Shown here: piece after piece, positions 8,814 to 16,833 of the stretch
Numbering within the stretch: position 1 is the stretch's first letter
Layout of the letters: every line of letters starts with the position of its first letter
Source: Streptomyces celluloflavus
GTDB lineage: Bacteria > Actinomycetota > Actinomycetes > Streptomycetales > Streptomycetaceae
Direction of reading: 5' to 3'
Length of the DNA: 51,232 nucleotides
Assembly (NCBI GenBank): GCA_000720995.1
Contig: JOEL01000046.1
Location: 1 to 51,232 of the forward strand
Position numbers and translations under genes: made by a program
Notes under the pieces: model-generated
The model's input: the letters and a program-made list of their open reading frames with translations, nothing else
Told to the model about the DNA's origin: nothing
Databases searched by the model: none

Positions 8814-9194
8814 TCAGTCCCCGCCGTCGAGAAGCACATCGTCCCGCATCAGACCGCGGCCGAACTCGACCATCTTCCGGGCGTAGTCCTCCGTCCAGCC
8901 CGCGCGCTCCGCGAGCACCGGCATCGGCAGCCGGTCGAAGCGCTTGGGGTCGGCCAGCTGCGCGGCCGCCAGCGCCTGGAACTCCGTCGCGCGGTCGGCC
9001 GCCGCGCGGAAGGCGTTGGTCAGCTCGGTGGCCCGGCCGAGCAGCTCACGCGGGTCCTCGATCGACTCCAGGCCGAAGAAGTGCTCGGGGTCCGCCGTGT
9101 CCTCGGGCGGCTCGAAGAGCAGCGGCGCGGGCTTCCTGCGCCGGTGGTCGGGCGCCGTACCGCGGGGGTCGGGAGCCGGTCGCGGCTCGGACAT
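8814..9194 (-). CDS. conserved hypothetical protein, 126 aa
   Basis: Not recognised. A charged, Pro-rich N-terminus (about 25 residues) precedes a mostly helical region containing LFEPPEDTADPEHFFGLES and a C-terminal segment ERAGWTEDYARKMVEFGRG. No membrane segment or cysteines are seen. The start at 9194 is well supported by GGAGGT 7 nt upstream; an upstream in-frame ATG at 9332 has no such site. It has the same orientation as its neighbour at 7979 but 187 bp separate them. Confidence 0.65.
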   Translation of the reverse strand: MSEPRPAPDPRGTAPDHRRRKPAPLLFEPPEDTADPEHFFGLESIEDPRELLGRATELTNAFRAAADRATEFQALAAAQLADPKRFDRLPMPVLAERAGWTEDYARKMVEFGRGLMRDDVLLDGGD

Positions 9195-9710
9195 GAAGGT
9201 ACCTCCAGGATCGTGTGCCGCAATCCATTCTCCCGCCCCGCGCAAGTAGGCCCTCGGGGACGGCGCCGAAGGGCCCGCACGGGGCCGGGACGGCACCCGG
9301 GCCGGGGCCGCCGGCGGCGCTCCGGGAGGCACACCAGGCCGGCGCGGCCGGCCTCCCGGCCCCGGGCCTGCCGCGCCCTGCCGAGAGCTCTCCGAACAAA
9401 CCGGGACGTTCTCATTTCAACTGGCGCGTCTCTTCGATCAGGGCCTGTTGACCATGAAGGCCGGATAACCGGAGAACGACCCCTGAGGCTTCCTGTCCAC
9501 CCCGTTCGGCGTCGCGCACGAACCGCTGAAGAAGCTGCTGCCCCAAGGGGTGACGGTCCGCCCGTTCGGACACTGCTCCCGCCGCGCCCGGGGCACCTCC
9601 CGCACGGTGCAGGTGCGGACGATCCGGTCCTACGGCGCACCTCGGCGTTGCCCGTTGTGGTCGCCGCCGGGGGCCGTCGTCGGGTGGAACCCCGCTCGCT
9701 TCAAGTTTGA
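9195..9710. other. 516-bp gap, no supported gene
   Basis: The left half is extremely GC-rich with short imperfect palindromes. From about 9400 the sequence is less GC-rich. One plus-strand frame around 9490-9650 reads plausibly like protein (for example TPFGVAHEPLKKLLPQG), but no start, ribosome site or known domain accompanies it, so I call nothing. Confidence 0.5.
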
Positions 9711-9956
9711 TCAGAAGCCGTGCCGCATACGGGCCTTGTCCCGGTCTCGCTGTTCCAGACCGGGGAACGAGCGTTCGTCGAGGGCTCGGGTGAGCTGTGC
9801 CTGGAGGACCGAGGCGTCATCGACGCTCAGGAACACCTCCTCTGTGGAGAGGTGCACCGGGCCACGGAAGACCATGGCCGAGACGGCGACACGGTCCCCG
9901 ACCAGACGTGCACCACCGGTGAGCCTCAGCCTGTGAGGGGCTTTGTCGTCCGTCAT
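9711..9956 (-). CDS. small protein following an XRE/DUF5753 regulator, 81 aa
   Basis: Unrecognised 81-aa protein with alternating hydrophobic strands (GDRVAVSAMVFRG, STEEVFLSVDD) and a basic C-terminus, GLEQRDRDKARMRHGF. It begins 62 nt after the stop of the XRE/DUF5753 regulator. That is where Streptomyces usually encodes a DUF397 partner, but this protein shows no DUF397 signature such as the WxKSSxS motif. It may be an alternative partner or a diverged one. Confidence 0.55.
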   Translation of the reverse strand: MTDDKAPHRLRLTGGARLVGDRVAVSAMVFRGPVHLSTEEVFLSVDDASVLQAQLTRALDERSFPGLEQRDRDKARMRHGF

Positions 9957-10018
9957 GCCGAGCACGCTACGGAGCGCGGAAGTGAGGGGCCATGTCGTTG
10001 CACGATCTTGCACGAGGA

Positions 10019-10867
10019 TTATCCGAGCGAGTTGATCGCCGCTGTGATGAGGGCACGGGCAGCCGAGCCGTAGACGGCCATCTCCGCCAGTTGGGAGAAC
10101 GCCTCGGCGTACACGGCGATCTCGCTGGGCGCCGACACGTTCACGGCGGCTGTGAGCAGTTCGACGCTCGTGCGGTGGTCGTCGAACAGATAGAACGCCT
10201 CCAGTGGCCACACGCGCCGCTCAGCCGTGAACGGGATGATGCCGAGGCTGACGTTCGGAAGGGCCATCACCGCCAGCAGGTAGCCGAGCTGGCCGGCCAT
10301 CGTGCCGGCGTCGCCGATGCGGTACCGGAGCACGGTCTCTTCCAGGAGCAGGGCGAACCGGTGGCCGCCTTCACGGACCACATGTGAACGCTCGACCCGT
10401 GAAGCCGCGGCCTCCGGCGAGTCGTCCGGGGTGCCTTGAAAAGCAGCGATAGTGGAGAGCAGAGCAGTCGCGTACGCCTCGGTCTGGAGTATGCCGGGCA
10501 CGACGTTCGAGCAGTACACGCGGAAGCGCCGGGTGCTCTCGTACAGGGGGACAACTTCCTCCTGTGCCCGGCGCATCCCGTGCCGGTGGAGCTTTTTCCA
10601 GTGCACATACATGTGGTCGGCACGGCGGTTCGCCGCTACCAGATCGGCGGCTTGGTCCTCTGCTCCGCACGCTGCGCACCATGCCCGGATGTCGCTGTCG
10701 GAGGCGGCTGTCCTGGCCCGCTCGATGCGTGACGACTTCGCCGGACTCCACCCACACCGAAGGGCCAGCTCCTGCCCGGTCAGCTCGGCGTCTCTGCGCA
10801 GCTCCCCGAGACGAGCGGCGAGGACTTCACGGGCGGCCTGAGCGCTGGACGAGGGGGAAGCGGACAT
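10019..10867 (-). CDS. XRE-family regulator with DUF5753 domain
   Basis: DNA-binding regulator of 282 aa. A helix-turn-helix of XRE type occupies about residues 14-70 (LGELRRDAELTGQELALRCG then SPAKSSRIERART). The DUF5753 domain fills the rest (YSNVVPGILQT-like segment written here as CSNVVPGILQTEAYA, and SLGIIPF). Members of this family, such as Scr1-type proteins, occur in dozens of copies in Streptomyces, usually paired with small proteins, and influence antibiotic production and development. Here it lies 27 nt after the DUF6879 gene, so the two are probably co-transcribed. Confidence 0.9.
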   Translation of the reverse strand: MSASPSSSAQAAREVLAARLGELRRDAELTGQELALRCGWSPAKSSRIERARTAASDSDIRAWCAACGAEDQAADLVAANRRADHMYVHWKKLHRHGMRRAQEEVVPLYESTRRFRVYCSNVVPGILQTEAYATALLSTIAAFQGTPDDSPEAAASRVERSHVVREGGHRFALLLEETVLRYRIGDAGTMAGQLGYLLAVMALPNVSLGIIPFTAERRVWPLEAFYLFDDHRTSVELLTAAVNVSAPSEIAVYAEAFSQLAEMAVYGSAARALITAAINSLG

Positions 10868-10894
10868 GAGTGGGCTCTTCGGCTCTCCGCTGGC

Positions 10895-11425
10895 TCAGAC
10901 CGTGTACGTCTCGTGCGGGATACCGCGCTCCCAGACGGCCTCGAACGCGGCCGACGCCAGCCGGACCACCGCCGGCTCGGAGCGAATCTCCCAGCCCGGT
11001 CGGGACCAGTCGCCGGCCCCGGAGAAGTGGTTGAACAGCACGGTCTCACCGTCGAACACCCAACAGTCGTTTCCGGGCAGGGCGATGTCCGACGCCTGGC
11101 GCCTGGGCAGCCAGCGGACTCGCTCCCCGGCACGCACGTTGACCACCGTGCCGGCGTGCTCGTACCGGATGTAATCGGTGACCGGTTCGGAGACGACGCG
11201 GGCGCGACGGACCACCACGCCCCGGGCTACCGTGCCCCGAATCACCTCAACCCAAGGCGCCCAGTACTCGGAAGCGGGGTCCACGTCCCGTTGCCCCGTG
11301 CGCTGCCAGGTCTCGAAATCCTCGGCCTCATCGCCGACCCCGTACGCGTCGCGCATCTCCAAGTGCACGGCCGAGTGCTTGGCCGCTGCCAGCAGCTCGT
11401 CAAATCCCGGCTCGTTCTGCGACAT
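10895..11425 (-). CDS. DUF6879 family protein
   Basis: A 176-aa protein with the family pattern: AVHLEMRDAYG near the start, GVVVRRARVVSEP, YIRYEHAGT, the RWLPRRQASDIALPGND segment, and WVFDGETVLFNHFSG. The role of the family is not known. It is repeatedly found beside XRE/DUF5753 regulators in Streptomyces, as here. Its start lies 26 nt inside the 3' end of the upstream 85-aa gene, which implies translational coupling. Confidence 0.85.
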   Translation of the reverse strand: MSQNEPGFDELLAAAKHSAVHLEMRDAYGVGDEAEDFETWQRTGQRDVDPASEYWAPWVEVIRGTVARGVVVRRARVVSEPVTDYIRYEHAGTVVNVRAGERVRWLPRRQASDIALPGNDCWVFDGETVLFNHFSGAGDWSRPGWEIRSEPAVVRLASAAFEAVWERGIPHETYTV

Positions 11426-11657
11426 CGCACGCCTCCCTGAGCATCGGCACCATACGGGCCGGAATCCGGATCACGGCCTCCTGCGGGGGAATCCCCGGCG
11501 TGTGTCCGGGAACCTCGAACGCCGCGCACTCCGCCGCCAGCTTCTCGTCCGGTTTCCGGCCCTGGAGCACCAGTTCCGCGTTCTCCTCGTCCACCCAGAT
11601 GGTGGGGGAACCCTGCTGCCCCGTGTCCGGATCAATCCCGATGAACCGCAGTGCCAT
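11400..11657 (-). CDS. small conserved partner of the DUF6879/XRE module, 85 aa
   Basis: An 85-aa protein beginning MALRFIGIDPDTGQQGSPTIWVDEENAE-like, in short RFIGIDPDT and SPTIWVDEE, followed by VIRIPARMVPMLREAC. I recognise the pattern as the usual first gene of Streptomyces DUF6879/XRE cassettes, function unknown. The ATG at 11657 is preceded by CGGAGGCAGTC, a good ribosome site. The 136 bp upstream, before the helicase stop, could hold a separate promoter; a TTGACG occurs there on the minus strand. Confidence 0.75.
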   Translation of the reverse strand: MALRFIGIDPDTGQQGSPTIWVDEENAELVLQGRKPDEKLAAECAAFEVPGHTPGIPPQEAVIRIPARMVPMLREACDVAERAGI

Positions 11658-11793
11658 GACTGCCTCCGGTGTCGAATGGCTTACGCCAGCTTGCATGAGC
11701 TTCCCGGTGGCGAGTCGTCAGCGTCAAGGGCGCGGCAGTGGCCGTGCAGCCCGCACCTGCGCTGCGAGCCTCCGCCTCCCCCGCTCCGTCAAC

Positions 11794-13128
11794 TCAAGGC
11801 CGCCACCGCACCCGGTGCTCCGAGAGGTGTGCCAGGACGGCGTGATGGGCCTCCCAGCCGTCCGGGAACTTCACCGCCACGCCGAGCTGTACCGGCTCCG
11901 TCGAGGGGTGTTCGTCCAGCAGCTCCGCGACGCCGGCCCGGCACACCACGATGCAGGCATGGCGGTGGCGCGAGGCGAGTACGCACAGCCGGCCGGTCTC
12001 CAGGTGGAAGGCGGTGGCGTCCGGCCGGCCGGAGAGCGGGTGCAGGACGACCGTGACATCGAACTCGCGTCCCTGGAGGCGGTTGGCGGTGTCCACCGCG
12101 ACGCCGCTCACCCCCAGATCGGTGAGCGCCGCGCGGACGGCCGCCGCCTGGTCGCGGTGGGCCGTGCCGACCGCGATCCGGGCGGCCGTCAGCGGCGCCG
12201 GATCCGCCGACCGCTCGCTGGTCGCCGCGCCGCCGCGGTCCAGCAGCCGGCGCACCACCAGGGCCACCGCGCGCACCGCCTCCGGATCCGTCCGCGGCGT
12301 ATGGCGGGCGGGGAGTTCGAGCAGGCCCCAGCCGGACTCGGCGGCCTCGTCCAGGACGCGGTCCACGCCCGAGCCGTCCCCGGCCACGGCGAACGCCAGC
12401 CGCCGGTCGCCGTGGCCGGTGCCGCTGCGGAACGGCGTGTACGGATAGAACGCGGCGGAGACCAGCGGCGCGGCGGAGGCCGGCAGCCGCCACGAGACCG
12501 GCAGCCGGTGCTGCGGCAGACCGGGGTTGTGGGCCAGCAGCGTGGCGACCGCGCTCGACGACGGGTCGTAGGCCAGCCCGGCCCACTGGTCGGCGCCGAC
12601 CACGCTGAACGGGTCCAGCTGCCCCGGATCGCCGACGAACAGCGCCCGTTCGAAGAGCCCGGCGACGGACAGCAGCGCGTCCGACCGCATCTGGTACGCC
12701 TCGTCCACGATGGCGTGCCGCCACGGCTCGGCCACCTTGATGAAGGCCCATTTCGCGGCCGTCGAGACGACGACGTCCAGCTCGGCCAGGTCCGCGATCT
12801 TCGCGGACGTACGGACCGCGGGCAGCCCGGTCAGCGCCGGATCGTACGCGCCGGGCTCGCTGCTGTGCAGCCGGCCGACCGGCAGCTGCGGATCCTGTTC
12901 GGCGAGCCGCAGCACCAGGTCGTCCACCTGGGCGTTGGTCTGCGCGACCACCATCAACGGGCGCCCCGCGGCGGCCAGTTCGCGGGCCGCCCGGACCACC
13001 AGGGTGGACTTGCCGGCGCCGGGCGGGGAGTCGACCACCACTCCGCGGTGGTCGCCGTGCAGCGTGTCGTGCAGGATCGCGTCGGTCGCGGCGGCGGCCG
13101 CCGCGGCGGGGGTGCGGGTGCCGGTCAC
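11794..13128 (-). CDS. SF1 (Upf1/Dna2-like) helicase / AAA ATPase
   Basis: A 444-aa superfamily-1 helicase-type ATPase. Motifs in order: Walker A SPPGAGKST (about 34-42), Walker B IVDEAYQM (about 139-146), motif III FVGDPGQLDPF, motif IV-like SWRLP, motif V DTANRLQGREFDV and motif VI ASRHRHA near the C-terminus. The set is complete, so ATPase activity is likely. The length is short for a free-standing helicase, with little room for accessory domains. The GTG start overlaps the TGA of the upstream gene by 4 bp (GTGA), so it is the third gene of a tight operon with a nuclease and an unknown protein. Confidence 0.85.
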   Translation of the reverse strand: MTGTRTPAAAAAAATDAILHDTLHGDHRGVVVDSPPGAGKSTLVVRAARELAAAGRPLMVVAQTNAQVDDLVLRLAEQDPQLPVGRLHSSEPGAYDPALTGLPAVRTSAKIADLAELDVVVSTAAKWAFIKVAEPWRHAIVDEAYQMRSDALLSVAGLFERALFVGDPGQLDPFSVVGADQWAGLAYDPSSSAVATLLAHNPGLPQHRLPVSWRLPASAAPLVSAAFYPYTPFRSGTGHGDRRLAFAVAGDGSGVDRVLDEAAESGWGLLELPARHTPRTDPEAVRAVALVVRRLLDRGGAATSERSADPAPLTAARIAVGTAHRDQAAAVRAALTDLGVSGVAVDTANRLQGREFDVTVVLHPLSGRPDATAFHLETGRLCVLASRHRHACIVVCRAGVAELLDEHPSTEPVQLGVAVKFPDGWEAHHAVLAHLSEHRVRWRP

Positions 13129-14666
13129 AGCAGATCCTCCGCGGTCACGGGGTCGGGGCTCTCCGCGGCCGGGTCCGGCGGCGGGCCGCCGTGCGTCCAG
13201 GGAGTGTCCTGCGGGTCGGGCAGCGCGGGGCCGCCGCGCGGGGCGTGCTCGAAGAGGGTCCAGCACACCGTGTCGTCCGGCTCCGGCACCGAACCGGGCG
13301 CCGGCTCCCGGCCGCGCCCCATGCCGCCGGTCAGCCGCACCACCGGCGCATCCGGCTCGTCCGGCGCGAACCCGGCGAACTCGGCGGTCTGGGTCTTCCC
13401 GTCGGCCAGTGAGCGGTAGAGCTTGCCGCCCTCGGACAGCTGCGGCCGGTCGGCGGTGCGCAGCGTGACGAGCGGGCGCGGCATCGGCCGCCGGCCCTCG
13501 GAGAACGCCGGCTCGACCGCGGTGACGGTGCCCTGGAACGCCGCACCGGCCAGCCGCCGACCCGCCATCACCAGCGGGTCGTCCAGGGCCTCCTGCGCGT
13601 CCAGCTGCGCCTGCGCGCTCTCCCGGGCGGAGAGTTTCCGCGCGGCGGTGACGGCGTCGTCCCGGCGGGGCTGCGGTGGCTCCCCGGCGCGTACCCGGTC
13701 GCGGTGCGCGGTGTACGACCAGCGGTCGCGTTTCCAGCGGTCGGCGACGTGGGCGCCCGCCGGGAGGGCGCGCAGCAGGTCGATGCCGTGCCACACGGCG
13801 TCCCAGGTCGGCCGCAGCAGGCTCTCGACGAGGTCGCGGACGCCGTCCTCGGCGCCCGGCAGTCCGGCGTCGTAGCGGGCCATCGCGGGGGCGAGCAGCC
13901 GGTTGTCGAACGCCGGGTCGGTGGCGGGCCCGGCCGGCGGGCAGCGCAGCTGGCCGTCCGCGTCCCGCGCCGACTCCGCGTACTCGGCCGCGGCCCGCCC
14001 CGAGGTCCCCGGCGGCGGGTCGATCCAGACGAGCAGCGCGCCCAGATGCTGGTCCTCCAGCATGCTCTGGCCGGTCGCCCAGTGGCGGGTCAGCAGCCCC
14101 GTCATGGGCAGCAGCAGACTCGCGCCGGGCACCCGGGCCCGCTCGCCGACATGCGTGAACCAGCGGCCCAGGAGCGGGACCTGCGGCGGCGCGGGATACG
14201 GCGCCTGCGGATCCTGCTCGGCCGTCCGGCGGAACCGCATCGAGCGGCCCAGCAGCCGTACGTACCCGACACCGGGCGTGCTCGGCACGATCAACTGCGG
14301 TGCGTCCGCGCAGAGTTCGACCTGGACCGGGACTTTCTTGCCGGTCTCCGGGTCGGTCTCCTGGCGTTCCTCCCACTCGATGCCGTCCGCGAAGCCGTCC
14401 AGGTACGGCAGCACCGCCTCGGCCAGCTCGGCGAGGAAGGCGAACCGCAGATCGCGGTCGCGCGGCTGCGGTACGGCCAGCAGCAGCGGCTTCTCGCGGT
14501 CCGTGCCGACCAGCGCGCCGAGCGGGGCGCCGGCCTCGCCGGAGGTCGTCAACGGCACCAGGACCAGGGGGCGTTCGGAGAGGTGGCGGTGGCGGACCGT
14601 GGTCAGCGGCCGGGCGCGGCCGGCCGCCACCGCCTCCATCCGGGCCAGCGTCTCGATCAGTGACAT
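13125..14666 (-). CDS. conserved hypothetical protein between nuclease and helicase, 513 aa
   Basis: No domain recognised. The protein is soluble, acidic and Pro-rich at its C-terminus (PRGGPALPDPQDTPW). Conserved-looking blocks include [17 protein letters not shown] at the N-terminus, LIVPSTPGVGYVRLLGRS, QVPLLGRWFTHVGERA, and a middle helical part ending RKLSARESAQAQLDAQEA. Residues about 380-450 (FQGTVTAVEP, RPLVTLRT, GKLYRS) look like small beta modules. It overlaps the nuclease gene by 10 bp and the helicase gene by 4 bp, so stoichiometric production of the three is likely. It could be the scaffold, loader or specificity subunit of a complex; that is inference. Confidence 0.75.
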   Translation of the reverse strand: MSLIETLARMEAVAAGRARPLTTVRHRHLSERPLVLVPLTTSGEAGAPLGALVGTDREKPLLLAVPQPRDRDLRFAFLAELAEAVLPYLDGFADGIEWEERQETDPETGKKVPVQVELCADAPQLIVPSTPGVGYVRLLGRSMRFRRTAEQDPQAPYPAPPQVPLLGRWFTHVGERARVPGASLLLPMTGLLTRHWATGQSMLEDQHLGALLVWIDPPPGTSGRAAAEYAESARDADGQLRCPPAGPATDPAFDNRLLAPAMARYDAGLPGAEDGVRDLVESLLRPTWDAVWHGIDLLRALPAGAHVADRWKRDRWSYTAHRDRVRAGEPPQPRRDDAVTAARKLSARESAQAQLDAQEALDDPLVMAGRRLAGAAFQGTVTAVEPAFSEGRRPMPRPLVTLRTADRPQLSEGGKLYRSLADGKTQTAEFAGFAPDEPDAPVVRLTGGMGRGREPAPGSVPEPDDTVCWTLFEHAPRGGPALPDPQDTPWTHGGPPPDPAAESPDPVTAEDLL

Positions 14667-15955
14667 CCCGGCTCCTCGGGTCGGCGGCCCGCCACCGGGG
14701 CGGCGCCGGCCAGCGCCTCGGCGCGCAGCGCGGCCGCCCGGCGCAGGGCGGTGACGGCGGGGTCATCAGGGCTGTCAGGGCTGTCCGGGTAGCCGCCGCA
14801 CGGGGCGGACCCTTGCGCCGGCGGTCCCGGTGGTCCGGCCGCCGCCGCGAGAACCTCCCCGATGGTGCGCAGACCGCCCAGCTCGCCGCGCAGGCCGCGG
14901 CCCAGTGCCGCCACCGCGCCGTCCTCGCGGGAGCGTCCGCGGCAGTGGAAGGCCAGCTCGCAGGCGGCCAGGCACTCGGGGGCGTAATCCGCGTCGACCG
15001 CCGCCACGGCCGTGGCCAGCTCCCCGGCCGGGCGGGTCGCCGTCGTGCCGTCGTCCGCGAGCCGCAGATCGAAGGTGGTGCCCGGCGGCAGTGCGGCGGC
15101 GATCTCCTCGACCCGGGTGAGCCGGGCCAACTGGCGCCGGGTCGCGGACAGTTGCCGGCGGATGTCGACGGCCGCGGCGGTGGGGAGGTTGGAGAAGTCC
15201 TTCGGGCAGACCAGCAGCACCCGGTCGCGGACGCGCACCTCGCGGCCGGTCCGCGCGGCCACCTGCCGGGCCACCCGCTCCAGGGCGAGGACGTAGACCG
15301 CCGCCTGCCGGGCCGCGGCGCCCACCTTGGCGGCGTCCGCCGCGCCGTCGATCATCGGGAAGGACTTGATCTCCACGACCGTCCAGCCGCCGTCCGGATG
15401 CACCACCACCGCGTCCGGCTCCACATAGGCGGGCGAACCGGCCACCTCGACGGCGAGCAGCGGATGGTCCAGCAGCGACCAGCCGCCCGCCTCGGTCGCC
15501 GCGCGCAGCGCCAGCGCCGTCCGCGCCGCACGGCCCTCGGGACCGGCGGCGGACAGATCGGGGACGGCGGTCTCCGCATCCCCGGCCGCCTCCTGCGGTC
15601 CCGCGGCGCCCGGCCGCAGCCGCTCGCGCAGCAGCCGCATCAGCTCCGCGCCGCCGTCGGCCTTGACCCGCGCCTCGAAGGCGTTGCCGCGGACGATCGC
15701 GAACTGGGACCGGCCGTACGCGGCGGGGGAGCCGAGCGCCTGCGCCAGCGCGGCCTTGTCGACGCCCGCGCCGTCCAGCAGCGCGCGGCGCCGGCAGCCG
15801 GGGTTGGCGGCCAGCGCGGCGAGCGCGCGGGCGTCGAGCGCACGCGGCCGGACACCGGGGCCGCGCAGCTCGGTGAGCCGCTGCCGCAGGCCCGGCGTCG
15901 GCTGCTCCGCCGGCGGTACGGCCGCCGCGGATCCACTCTCGCGGGAAACGTTCAC
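14657..15955 (-). CDS. RecB/Cas4-like PD-(D/E)XK nuclease with Fe-S cysteines
   Basis: From GTG 15955 the product is 432 aa. It shows a full PD-(D/E)XK set: E94 in RGNAFE, D181 in EPDAVV, E195 and K197 in VVEIKSF, and the RecB-type Q217..Y221 in [11 protein letters not shown] cysteine at 54 (NPGCRRR) and three at 328, 332 and 338 ([12 protein letters not shown]) match the 1+3 cysteine arrangement that holds a 4Fe-4S cluster in AddB, Cas4 and Dna2. An end-processing DNA nuclease is therefore likely. The start is uncertain; an in-frame ATG at 16051 would add 32 low-complexity residues. First gene of the nuclease/unknown/helicase operon. Confidence 0.8.
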   Translation of the reverse strand: MNVSRESGSAAAVPPAEQPTPGLRQRLTELRGPGVRPRALDARALAALAANPGCRRRALLDGAGVDKAALAQALGSPAAYGRSQFAIVRGNAFEARVKADGGAELMRLLRERLRPGAAGPQEAAGDAETAVPDLSAAGPEGRAARTALALRAATEAGGWSLLDHPLLAVEVAGSPAYVEPDAVVVHPDGGWTVVEIKSFPMIDGAADAAKVGAAARQAAVYVLALERVARQVAARTGREVRVRDRVLLVCPKDFSNLPTAAAVDIRRQLSATRRQLARLTRVEEIAAALPPGTTFDLRLADDGTTATRPAGELATAVAAVDADYAPECLAACELAFHCRGRSREDGAVAALGRGLRGELGGLRTIGEVLAAAAGPPGPPAQGSAPCGGYPDSPDSPDDPAVTALRRAAALRAEALAGAAPVAGRRPEEPGCH

Positions 15956-16169
15956 CCGCGGAAGTCTCGCATCCGGCACTGACAACCGCGGGGGCGCCCG
16001 CGCGCGGCCTCCTCCCGCCGCCCGCCCCGCACCGCGCCCGCCGCCGGACACCGGGCCCGCCCGACGCCCTCCCGGTTACGGACAAAATGACCCGATGCGC
16101 GATGATTGGGCCGTCCACCACCCGCATCGAGCGACAAGAAGCCGAGGAATTCGGCGAGAGGTACACCCC

Positions 16170-16763
16170 ATGGCAGCGCGCATTCTCCTGGCCCGGCACG
16201 GGCAGACGGAGTGGTCCCTTTCCGGCAGGCACACCGGCCGTACGGACATCCCGCTGCTGGACGAGGGCCGGCGCGGCGCCAAGCTGCTGGGCGAGCGGCT
16301 GCACCGCACCCCCTGGAACGGCCTGCCGGGCGCCGAGATCCGCACCAGCCCCCTGGTACGCGCCAAGGAGACCTGCGAACTGGCCGGCTTCGGCGACCGG
16401 GCACAGGACTGGGACGCGCTGATGGAGTTCGACTACGGCGCCTACGAGGGCCTGACCCCCGCCGAGATCAAGGCCGGGCGGCCCGACTGGCTCATCTGGC
16501 GCGACGGGGTGCCGGACGGGGAGACGCTCGCCGAGGTCTCGGCGCGCGCGGACGAGGTCGTCGACCGGGTGCGCGCGGCCGACCACGACGTGCTGGTCTT
16601 CGCGCACGGCCACATCCTGCGCGCCCTGGGCGCCCGCTGGCTGGGCCTGGACATCTCCTTCGGCGCCCGCATCCGCCTGGAGCCGACCTCCTTGTCGGTG
16701 CTCGGCTGGGCCTACGGGGAGCCGGCGATCGAGCGCTGGAACGACACCGGTCACCTGGGCTGA
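16170..16763 (+). CDS. histidine phosphatase superfamily protein
   Basis: Cytoplasmic phosphatase or mutase of the phosphoglycerate-mutase-like family, 197 aa, a usual length. The phospho-acceptor is H10 in the LARHGQTEW motif; the second catalytic His is in [11 protein letters not shown]. The GDGDTxxG signs of true mutases are missing, so a phosphatase is more likely. ATG 16170 has GAGAGG 8 nt upstream. It is divergent from the nuclease operon and convergent with the TPR regulator. Confidence 0.85.
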   Translation: MAARILLARHGQTEWSLSGRHTGRTDIPLLDEGRRGAKLLGERLHRTPWNGLPGAEIRTSPLVRAKETCELAGFGDRAQDWDALMEFDYGAYEGLTPAEIKAGRPDWLIWRDGVPDGETLAEVSARADEVVDRVRAADHDVLVFAHGHILRALGARWLGLDISFGARIRLEPTSLSVLGWAYGEPAIERWNDTGHLG

Positions 16764-16833
16764 GACGCGCCGCGCCCGGCGCCGGCTCGCCCCGCGGACA
16801 CCGGCCGGGGGAGCCGCGACGCCGGGCCGGACC

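Noticed and set aside
14830-15982. Long plus-strand frames over the nuclease gene
   Set aside because: Shadow frames; the minus strand carries the intact catalytic motifs.
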